This document shows, in pieces, positions 8,224 to 14,809 of a stretch of 26,766 nt of DNA. The position numbers and the translations under genes were made by a program. The notes under the pieces are model-generated. The model made no database searches. It saw only the letters and a program-made list of their open reading frames with translations, and was not told the DNA's origin. The stretch's first letter is position 1. Each line of letters opens with the position of its first letter. The stretch is from CAZQBY01 sp964540655 (GTDB lineage Archaea > Altiarchaeota > Altiarchaeia > JAFGQM01), in contig CAZINR010000012.1 of assembly GCA_964540655.1 (NCBI GenBank), forward strand, positions 1 to 26,766, in the 5' to 3' direction.

Positions 8224-8775
8224 ATGGATACGGGGATAAAAGTCGGCGATGTGATGGCGAAGGGCATAGTCACCGCGGAGCCCAAAGACACGGTCAAGAA
8301 GGCGTGCGAGATTATGGCAAAGCACGATTTGAGCGGCATCTCAGTCATGGACAAAGGCAGAGTCGTAGGGATGCTGACCCAAGGGGACCTCGTGACCATG
8401 ATAGCCAATGGACAAGACCCTTCGTCCCTGAAGGTCAAGGAGATAATGGGCACTAAGCTGGCCAGCATAGGTCCGAACGTCGACATAAGCAAGGCGGCCG
8501 GGGTCATGGTCAGGAATAAGGTCAAGAGGCTCCCAGTCCTGAAAAAAGGAAAGTTGGTCGGAGTCATAACTCAAACCGATATCGTCAGGATAGCGCCCTC
8601 TGTTTTTGATTTAATCTTCGAAAAAGCGAAAATCGAGACGGGCACTCTCCTGGAAGAAGAGATCGGAATGTCCGGAGAATGCGAGGAGTGCAGCAACTAC
8701 AGCGACAACCTGAGGAACGTCAACGGAGCCCTCGTATGCGAGGAATGCTACGAGGAGATTAGAGAGCAGGCCTGA
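8224..8775 (+). CDS. Two-CBS-domain protein with C-terminal zinc ribbon
   Basis: A 183-residue cytoplasmic protein. Two CBS domains occupy about residues 5-62 (MAKGIVTAEPKDTVKKAC through GVVGM-type strand and TQGDLV) and 72-125 (IMGTKLASIGPN through LVGVITQTDIV). They are followed by a short linker and a C-terminal zinc ribbon with Cys153-x2-Cys156 and Cys172-x2-Cys175. CBS pairs bind adenosyl ligands, and the zinc ribbon suggests contact with nucleic acid or protein, so a regulatory or sensing role is likely but unproven. A TAATTAAAAC element about 20 bp upstream of the ATG may be the promoter. It sits 8 bp before the four-CBS gene, so the two are co-transcribed. Confidence 0.88.
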   Translation: MDTGIKVGDVMAKGIVTAEPKDTVKKACEIMAKHDLSGISVMDKGRVVGMLTQGDLVTMIANGQDPSSLKVKEIMGTKLASIGPNVDISKAAGVMVRNKVKRLPVLKKGKLVGVITQTDIVRIAPSVFDLIFEKAKIETGTLLEEEIGMSGECEECSNYSDNLRNVNGALVCEECYEEIREQA

Positions 8776-8783
8776 GCCATAGA

Positions 8784-9704
8784 ATGGCAGATTTGAAAAG
8801 GCGAAACCCGATTCCTTCAAAGAAACCCGTGATAGATGATGTCCAAGAGTCCTTGAGATCCGGCCCGGTCATGGGGTTGGCTTCTAAGGGGCCCATTGCG
8901 GTCTATCCGACCACCACCATCAAGCATGCCTGCGCTGTGATGGTGAACAACGGAATAAGGCGGGTTCCGGTAGTAGATGCGGGCACCAGGAAAATCGAGG
9001 GCATAATAAGCGCCAGGGACCTTGTCGACTTCTTCGGAGGGGGCGAGAAGCGCAATATAGTCAAGGGGGAATTCGAGCATAATCTTTTTTCCGCAGTCAA
9101 CGCGCCGATTTCGAAGATCATGGAGGGGGATGTCATTTCGATCAGGGAGGATTTCAGCATAAGGAAGGCCGCGCGGACCATGCTGGAGAGCAACGTGGGC
9201 GGATGTCCAGTGGTGGACAAGGAAGGCAGGGTGAAGGCCATCATCTCCGAAGGGGACTTCATAAGGGACATCCGGGAACAGGGGGAGAGCATAAGTGTCG
9301 GCGACATCATGACCAGAGAGGTTAACACAGTGACTCCCGGCATGAGCCTGGGGGACGCCGCCAGAATCATGATAAACCGGGGCAGGAGGCGACTGCCGGT
9401 GATACATGACGGGGAGATGGTCGGCATGCTCAGGACGACCAGCTTTCTTGAGTTCATATCCAAGAACGGATTCGCCCGGTTCGGGACAGTGGATGCAGAG
9501 GAGATCATGGAGAAAGAGAAGGTCGGGGATGCCATGAGCCTCTATTTCGTGACCATGACGCCCGACGACAGCGTAGAGCACCTGGTCGAGGTGATGCTGG
9601 CCCGGAGGCTGGGTGGCTTCCCGGTCGAGGATAGCGGCAAGATAGTCGGCATAGTGACGGAGCACGACGTCTTCGAGTTCGCCTATTCCTGGGCCCTGAA
9701 ATAA
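8784..9704 (+). CDS. Four-CBS-domain protein
   Basis: A 306-residue protein composed of four CBS motifs in two Bateman pairs. The units can be followed by their closing strands: IEGIISARDLVDF (about 72-84), VKAIISEGDFIRDI (about 150-165), MVGMLRTTSFLEFI (about 210-224) and IVGIVTEHDVFEF (about 286-299). Each is preceded by an xPVVD/xPVxD strand. No catalytic domain is attached, so it is probably an adenosyl-ligand sensor acting on a partner. It follows the CBS/zinc-ribbon gene by 8 bp. The PadR promoter begins immediately after its stop, which separates this transcript from the ABC operon or allows read-through into it. Confidence 0.9.
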   Translation: MADLKRRNPIPSKKPVIDDVQESLRSGPVMGLASKGPIAVYPTTTIKHACAVMVNNGIRRVPVVDAGTRKIEGIISARDLVDFFGGGEKRNIVKGEFEHNLFSAVNAPISKIMEGDVISIREDFSIRKAARTMLESNVGGCPVVDKEGRVKAIISEGDFIRDIREQGESISVGDIMTREVNTVTPGMSLGDAARIMINRGRRRLPVIHDGEMVGMLRTTSFLEFISKNGFARFGTVDAEEIMEKEKVGDAMSLYFVTMTPDDSVEHLVEVMLARRLGGFPVEDSGKIVGIVTEHDVFEFAYSWALK

Positions 9705-9705
9705 G

Positions 9706-9757
9706 TATTTTTATAGGATGCGTTCTATAGATATATCGTGATATATCTAGATATATC
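9706..9757 (+). promoter_or_regulatory. TATA-like box and three phased GATATATC operators before the PadR gene
   Basis: A T-rich TATA-like element (TATTTTTATA, 9706-9715) is followed by three copies of the perfect palindrome GATATATC at 9730-9737, 9740-9747 and 9750-9757. They are spaced exactly 10 bp apart and end 3 bp before the ATG at 9761. Expected transcription start (about 25 bp after the TATA box) falls in the first copy, so a bound regulator would block initiation or early elongation. PadR-family repressors commonly autoregulate through dyad operators at their own promoters. Assigning these boxes to this PadR protein is inference from position. Confidence 0.7.
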
Positions 9758-9760
9758 GAA

Positions 9761-10354
9761 ATGGATGAGCGACTGACCGAAATCCTTAAGAACAACAGGG
9801 AGGCCTTGGAGATATTCAAAGACGAGAAGACGTTCGAGTCGATCTGTGCAATCAAGGGCGTCTTCATTGATAAGATTCTCGAAAGGGGCGACATAAGATT
9901 GCTCATCGTGGATGCACTGGCGGAAAGGCCGAAGCACGGATACCAGATTATGAAGGGCATCTCCAAGAAATTCCTCGGCATATACGAACCCAGCCCCGGA
10001 GTCATCTATCCAACCCTCCAGTCCATGGAGGAGGAGGGTCTGCTGGAGATGGAGGAGAAGAAGCGAAAGAAGACCTATGCGCTGACCAAGGGGGGCCAGA
10101 AGTTTTTGAAAAACAACCACAAGAGGCTGGATGAGATATTCTCGCAGATAGAGGGGGGCTTCCTGGGGGAGAACAAGGAGTATTCAAAGCACATGAAGAG
10201 AATAATGGACCTCTGGGTGAAGCTTGCCTATGAGATTTATTTCAGGTCAAAGAACAGGGCGGAGGAGGGAGACAAAGACATAGCCAGCAGGGTAGGCAAG
10301 ATAAGGGGCATACTCAAACAGACTTTGAGGGAGATAGAAGAGGTATGGAAATGA
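9761..10354 (+). CDS. PadR-family transcriptional regulator
   Basis: A 197-residue winged-helix regulator. The PadR core runs from about residue 44 to 118: IRLLIVDALAERPKHGYQIM, then PSPGVIYPTLQSMEEEGLL, then KKTYALTKGG. This is the classic HGYxI / PGxIYPxL / KxYxLTxxG pattern. A 40-residue N-terminal helical extension and a C-terminal helical region, rich in Lys/Arg and likely for dimerisation, flank it. The ATG lies 3 bp after the triple GATATATC array. The stop overlaps the ABC ATPase start (ATGA at 10351), so it is the first gene of the export operon and probably represses it in response to a ligand. The ligand is unknown; several PadR proteins regulate efflux ABC transporters. Confidence 0.92.
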   Translation: MDERLTEILKNNREALEIFKDEKTFESICAIKGVFIDKILERGDIRLLIVDALAERPKHGYQIMKGISKKFLGIYEPSPGVIYPTLQSMEEEGLLEMEEKKRKKTYALTKGGQKFLKNNHKRLDEIFSQIEGGFLGENKEYSKHMKRIMDLWVKLAYEIYFRSKNRAEEGDKDIASRVGKIRGILKQTLREIEEVWK

Positions 10355-11073
10355 GCAAGCAGTGCATACTGGAGCTGGAAGACGTTTGGAAAGTCTACCT
10401 TCTGGGAAAGGTAGAGGTGCCGGCCATCAGGGGCGTGGACTTCTGCGCAAACAGGGGGGAGTACATCTCGATAACCGGGCCCAGCGGCAGCGGGAAATCA
10501 ACGCTGCTGAACCTCATAGGCTGCCTGGACACTCCCACCGCCGGGAGGATAATGCTTGGCGGCGTGGACATAAAGACTCTCAGCGAGAACGAGCTGGCGG
10601 CAGTCAGGAGGAAGATGATAGGGTTCGTCTTCCAGACCTTCAACCTCATACCCGCCCTCAGCGCGAAAGAGAATGTCGGACTCCCGATGAGATTCGACGG
10701 CAGTTCCAAAGGCGCGGCGAGCCGGAAGGCGGAGGCGCTCCTGGAGCTGGTTGGTCTCGAGCACCGCATAGACTTCAAGCCCATGGAGCTGTCGGGGGGC
10801 GAGCGCCAGAGGGTCGCGATAGCGAGGGCGCTGGCAAACGACCCTGCGATAATCCTGGCCGACGAGCCGACCGGGAACCTGGACACCAAAAGCGGGGTGA
10901 AGGTCATAGAAGTCCTGGAGGAGTTGAACAAAAAGGGTATGACGCTCATCGTGATAACCCACGACCGGAAGCTTTCCGAAAGGGCCGAAAGGCGCTTGCA
11001 CATAGTGGACGGCAGATTCGTGGAAAGGGAGAACAATAACTCTAAAAAACTTAAACAAAAGGTGAAAAAATGA
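10345..11073 (+). CDS. ABC transporter ATPase, MacB/LolD-like
   Basis: A 242-residue ATP-binding subunit. Walker A GPSGSGKST is at residues 45-53, the Q-loop at FVFQTFNL, the signature at LSGGERQRVAIARAL, Walker B at IILADEPTGNLD, and the H-loop at VITHD. The FVFQTFNLIPALSAKENV and PTGNLDTKSG wording is typical of the MacB/LolD/FtsE class, which partners with FtsX-fold permeases. Two such permeases are encoded downstream. ATG at 10345 and ATG at 10351 are both in frame; the latter makes an ATGA overlap with the PadR stop and may be the real start. The C-terminus is very basic (many Lys). The stop overlaps the next gene, again as ATGA. Confidence 0.94.
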   Translation: MEMSKQCILELEDVWKVYLLGKVEVPAIRGVDFCANRGEYISITGPSGSGKSTLLNLIGCLDTPTAGRIMLGGVDIKTLSENELAAVRRKMIGFVFQTFNLIPALSAKENVGLPMRFDGSSKGAASRKAEALLELVGLEHRIDFKPMELSGGERQRVAIARALANDPAIILADEPTGNLDTKSGVKVIEVLEELNKKGMTLIVITHDRKLSERAERRLHIVDGRFVERENNNSKKLKQKVKK

Positions 11074-12557
11074 AAAAATACGCGGTTTTGGCACTTCTAA
11101 TGGTGCTTGGGACGGTATGCGCAACGGCGCCCTCCTTCGATGTGAGCTATGAGGTTACCCCTAGCAGCATCAACCCAGGTGGGTCGGGGCAGGTGATTGT
11201 TACCATAGAGAACGACGAGACTTTGACAGACATGGAGGATGTCGAGGTAGAACTCAAGAGCAAGGACTCCGCCATCACGGTGACGGCTGGCAAGTCCGAG
11301 CTGGAGACCATATCCGCCTCATCCACGTCATCAGCCGCCTTCACTATAAGGGTGAAGAGCTCGGCCAGCCCGGGGAGTTACATTGTGGAGGCGAGAGGCA
11401 CTTATGAATATGGAACCGGGGAAACGTCCAGCTTCAGACTCAACATCCCTGTGACCGTCGCATATCGCTCGGGGCTGGAGATATTCGCCACCGACACGCA
11501 GGTCACCCCAGGAGGTAGCGAGAATCTTCTCATAACCATACAGAACTCGGGAGCGAGCGCGGTGAGAGACCTAATACTGACCCTCTCGCCGAGCACCACA
11601 TACGTGTATCCTACTGGCAACGTCCGGACCAGCGTAGAATCTATAAATGCAGGCGATGCGTCTGAAGCCGCCTTCAGAATAAGAGCGAGCGACTCGGCCG
11701 TGGTCGGCATACAGCCAGTGACCCTGACTGTCACATACACGGATGCCGGAGGGGGCACCCAAACGGACACTCAGTCTATCGGTGTGACGGTGGTGGATGC
11801 AGGAACGGAGATAATCGTCGACGGCATCGAGTCGGACCTAGAGCCTGGGAAGAGCGGCAGAGTCTCAATCGGGCTGAGGAACGTCGGAGAGGCTAACCTG
11901 GAGAACATCTACGCGTCGATAACCACTACAGAGGACCTGAACATACGCGGCTCGAACGAGAAGCTCTTAGACAGCCTTGTCGTGGGTGAGACAAAGTACT
12001 TAGAATTCGACTTCGAGGTCTCGCAGGATGCCGAATCCATACCCGCAGAGAGCACACTTTCAATAACCTACCAGCACGAGGGGGGCAAGAAGGAATTCAC
12101 AGACTCTAAGCCTCTCGGTATAGTGATAATGGGGGATGTTGAGTTGAGGGTAATCGATGTGGACGTGGACAGAGAAGACGGGGAGATGGAGGTGGACATT
12201 GCGAATTATGGCAACAAGGACGCCGAGGCTGTGAAGATAGTCCTGCTGCAGGATGGTGAGGGGATAGGGACCGGTTTCACCGACTCGATAAAACCGAACA
12301 AACACAAAGTATTCCGCTTCGACCTCCCGACAAAAACAAATCTGGTAGCTCGAATCTCTTATAAAGACTATGAGGCCGAAGCGGGGGAGAGCTTCGTGGA
12401 GGAGAACATCTTGCTGGATAAAGAGGATATAAGCATGCCGGCTCCGGATATGACGGGTGTAGTAATCCTCCTGATAGTAGTGGCAGCGGTCATTGTCTGG
12501 TATATGCGGAAAAGAAGCGGTGATAAGCAGAAAATAGATGTCAGCAAGTACAAATAG
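11070..12557 (+). CDS. Secreted, C-terminally anchored CARDB/COG1361-like surface protein
   Basis: A 495-residue protein with an N-terminal signal peptide (about 1-19, MKKYAVLALLMVLG then CATA). It has three to four immunoglobulin-like beta domains of the CARDB / COG1361 S-layer-associated type, seen as repeats of PGGSxxxxITIxNxG. Examples are INPGGSGQVIVTIEN, VTPGGSENLLITIQNSG and LEPGKSGRVSIGLRNVG. One C-terminal transmembrane helix (about 463-482) precedes a short basic tail ending in VSKYK. It should face the cell exterior. Encoded between the ATPase and the permeases with an ATGA overlap upstream and a 2-bp gap downstream, it is likely the extracytoplasmic partner of the transporter, by analogy with MacA-type accessory proteins, although it is not homologous to MacA. 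Confidence 0.85.
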   Translation: MKKYAVLALLMVLGTVCATAPSFDVSYEVTPSSINPGGSGQVIVTIENDETLTDMEDVEVELKSKDSAITVTAGKSELETISASSTSSAAFTIRVKSSASPGSYIVEARGTYEYGTGETSSFRLNIPVTVAYRSGLEIFATDTQVTPGGSENLLITIQNSGASAVRDLILTLSPSTTYVYPTGNVRTSVESINAGDASEAAFRIRASDSAVVGIQPVTLTVTYTDAGGGTQTDTQSIGVTVVDAGTEIIVDGIESDLEPGKSGRVSIGLRNVGEANLENIYASITTTEDLNIRGSNEKLLDSLVVGETKYLEFDFEVSQDAESIPAESTLSITYQHEGGKKEFTDSKPLGIVIMGDVELRVIDVDVDREDGEMEVDIANYGNKDAEAVKIVLLQDGEGIGTGFTDSIKPNKHKVFRFDLPTKTNLVARISYKDYEAEAGESFVEENILLDKEDISMPAPDMTGVVILLIVVAAVIVWYMRKRSGDKQKIDVSKYK

Positions 12558-12559
12558 GG

Positions 12560-13681
12560 ATGTTCCTGGATATGACGCTGCGGTCCTTGTGGGAACACAA
12601 GGTCAGAAGCTTTCTTACAGCCTTTGGCGTGGCTCTCGCAATCGCCGCAATCGTATCTCTGGGCTCCATCTCGGAAGGCATCAACGAGATGATGCTGGAG
12701 CAGATGAACATGGTCAGCGACCTTATCTTCGTATCAGAGAAGGGGAGCATGGACATGGACTTCTCCGGGGGCATGGTCGCATGGCCCAAAGTCGAGATAG
12801 AACTGGTGGATGAGATTGCCCAGATGGACGGCGTGGAATTGGCGAGCCCGGAGATAGAACTGGCAGACCCCAGCAGCAATACCTATGTCGTCGGCCTGGA
12901 CCTAGACCATCTTGAGACGCTTAGTCTGGACACGGTGGAATTCGAAGAGGGGGGCTGGGCCACCATAGGCGAGAACGAGCTGGTAATCGGTTATGCCCTG
13001 TCGGATTCCCTGAGGCGGGACGTCGGCGATGAGTTGGTCCTGCGCGATGACGAATATGTGGTAAGCGGCGTTGCGGAAAAAAGAAACGACTTCATAGACT
13101 ATTCGGTGATTAGCTCGTGGCAGTCAATTGCAAAGACCTACGACACGGAAGACTACGTCACCGCGATTATAGTGACTCCGGCCGACGTCAGGGATTCCGA
13201 GAGGATAGCCAATGAGATAAGCGAGAGATTTGATACAGTGGAGGCCTTCACCACGGCGGACATGCTCGAGACTGCGGAGGAGGTGCTAGGCCAGTTCAGG
13301 CTGATTACCCTCGCAGTGGGTTTCATAGCGTCAATAGTGGCCGCAATCGGGATCATAAACACCATGATGATGGTGGTCATGGAGCAGAAGAGGGATTTTG
13401 GGGTCATGAAGGCGTTGGGCGCAGAGAAAAAGACCATAATGATGCTGGTATTGCAGGATGCGGCCATTATAGCGATTCTCGGCGGAGTCGTGGGTTTGTC
13501 TCTGGGATACATGGGCACAGAGGCGGTCAACCAATCCATGCCTTTCCCCATGGCCATCGTCACGCCGAGCCTGGCCGGGTTCAGTTTATTGTATGGCGTT
13601 TTCATAGCGATGTTTGCGGCAATCTATCCCGCCTACCAAGCGGTTAAGGTAAATCCCGTGGACGCTATGAGAGAAGAATGA
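12560..13681 (+). CDS. ABC transporter permease, MacB/FtsX type (first)
   Basis: A 373-residue permease with the FtsX/MacB layout. One N-terminal transmembrane helix (about 17-37) follows the MTLRSLWEHKVRSFLTAFGV elbow. A large extracytoplasmic domain (about 45-245) comes next. Three C-terminal helices (about 252-275, 300-325 and 335-360) include the conserved EQKRDFGVMKALGAEKKTI cytoplasmic loop and finish with the PAYQAVKVNPVDAMR motif. It pairs with the second permease, whose start overlaps its stop (ATGA). Such transporters usually do not move substrate through the membrane; they act on envelope substrates by mechanotransmission. The substrate here is unknown. Confidence 0.93.
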   Translation: MFLDMTLRSLWEHKVRSFLTAFGVALAIAAIVSLGSISEGINEMMLEQMNMVSDLIFVSEKGSMDMDFSGGMVAWPKVEIELVDEIAQMDGVELASPEIELADPSSNTYVVGLDLDHLETLSLDTVEFEEGGWATIGENELVIGYALSDSLRRDVGDELVLRDDEYVVSGVAEKRNDFIDYSVISSWQSIAKTYDTEDYVTAIIVTPADVRDSERIANEISERFDTVEAFTTADMLETAEEVLGQFRLITLAVGFIASIVAAIGIINTMMMVVMEQKRDFGVMKALGAEKKTIMMLVLQDAAIIAILGGVVGLSLGYMGTEAVNQSMPFPMAIVTPSLAGFSLLYGVFIAMFAAIYPAYQAVKVNPVDAMREE

Positions 13682-14781
13682 TACTTGATATGGCGTACAA
13701 GGAACTCGGAAGACATCGCACGAGGACTATCTTAACTGTGATTGGGATATCGATAGGGATATTGCTAGTCACCACCCTGAGCTCATTCGCCGAAGGCATG
13801 TCGGATATCGCTAACGAGCGGATGGCGTTTTTATCTGGAAAGGTTGTGGTCGTCCAGGAGGGGGTTGGTTTTAGCAGCTTCCAGCTAAGTGAGATCGATG
13901 AGTCGATAGAGGGGGGGTTGGAGGACATACCTGGCGTCGAACGTGTCGCAAAGATCGTGACGGGGAATGTTCCTGAGGTGGGGGGGGTTCGCGGCGTGAA
14001 CCCAGAAAACGCGGATATGGTTGAAATTGAGATTAGTTTTGAGGAGGGGAGGATTATGGAGGATGAGGCCGATGAGGTTGTGCTTGGGAGCAATTATGCC
14101 GAAAACACCGGATATAAGGTGGGCGATGTTATAGAGATTCGGGGCACCAAATACGATATCGTCGGTATCTTAGACCGGTTCAACCCTGAAGCGGATAATG
14201 TGGTCGTTACCGATTTCGAGACGGGGCAGAAGATCCTCCGCAAAGAGGACAAGGTGACCGTTTTCATGATAGAGCCGGCCAGCATAAAGGAGGCAAAGAG
14301 CATAGCTGACGAGATAACGCGGCTTTATGATAATGTGGAAGCCACGACGGAGGAAGGTGCGCGCGAACAGGCGGAAGAGTTCACAGCCCAGTTGGGTATA
14401 ATGACCTTCGCCATGGGCTCGATAGCAGCGATAATCGCCGGTCTGGGAATAATGAATGTGATGTTTATGAGCGTCCGGGAGAGGAGAAAGGAGATAGGGA
14501 CCATGAAGGCGGTCGGTGCGACAAACTACCAGATACTGATGGAGGTCGTAATGGAAGCTGTCGTGATAGCCCTCGTGGGGGCTGTTCTGGGGATAATCAT
14601 GAGTTATCTGGCCGTGGATTTCATAAATGCTGAATTGGGGCAGGCCGGAATAGCGAGGATTACTCCTATGCTTCTGATAAACGTGACACTTTTCGCCACG
14701 TTTCTCGGAGTGGTGGGGGGCCTGCTTCCGGCTCGCCAGGCTGCCAGCCTGCAGCCGGCGGTAGTCCTCAGATACGAATGA
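13678..14781 (+). CDS. ABC transporter permease, MacB/FtsX type (second)
   Basis: A 367-residue paralogue of the preceding permease with the same layout: MAYKELGRHRTRTILTVIGI, one helix, an extracytoplasmic domain, then three helices around RERRKEIGTMKAVGATNYQI, ending PARQAASLQPAVVLRYE. Together they form a heterodimeric permease for the upstream ATPase. Codon use in the first third (about 13830-14110) is visibly different from the neighbours: many GTT, ATT and GGT codons, and runs of seven and eight G (about 13911-13918 and 13980-13987). Downstream codons return to the ATA/GTC-rich local style. It closes the operon; the next gene begins 28 bp later. Confidence 0.93.
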   Translation: MILDMAYKELGRHRTRTILTVIGISIGILLVTTLSSFAEGMSDIANERMAFLSGKVVVVQEGVGFSSFQLSEIDESIEGGLEDIPGVERVAKIVTGNVPEVGGVRGVNPENADMVEIEISFEEGRIMEDEADEVVLGSNYAENTGYKVGDVIEIRGTKYDIVGILDRFNPEADNVVVTDFETGQKILRKEDKVTVFMIEPASIKEAKSIADEITRLYDNVEATTEEGAREQAEEFTAQLGIMTFAMGSIAAIIAGLGIMNVMFMSVRERRKEIGTMKAVGATNYQILMEVVMEAVVIALVGAVLGIIMSYLAVDFINAELGQAGIARITPMLLINVTLFATFLGVVGGLLPARQAASLQPAVVLRYE

Positions 14782-14809
14782 TTTTTTAGCCCCATGAGGA
14801 TAATATTAC

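Noticed and set aside
8817..9665. Minus-strand ORF of 282 residues opposite the four-CBS gene
   Set aside because: His/Tyr/Arg-rich composition and no recognisable domain. The plus strand encodes four clear CBS units.
9730..9757. Three regularly spaced short repeats as a CRISPR array
   Set aside because: The repeats are 8 bp with 2-bp spacers and lie in a promoter. This is operator geometry.
11070..11130. Lipoprotein signal in the CARDB surface protein
   Set aside because: The Cys near residue 17 is preceded by GTV, which does not fit a lipobox, and a C-terminal membrane helix already provides anchoring.
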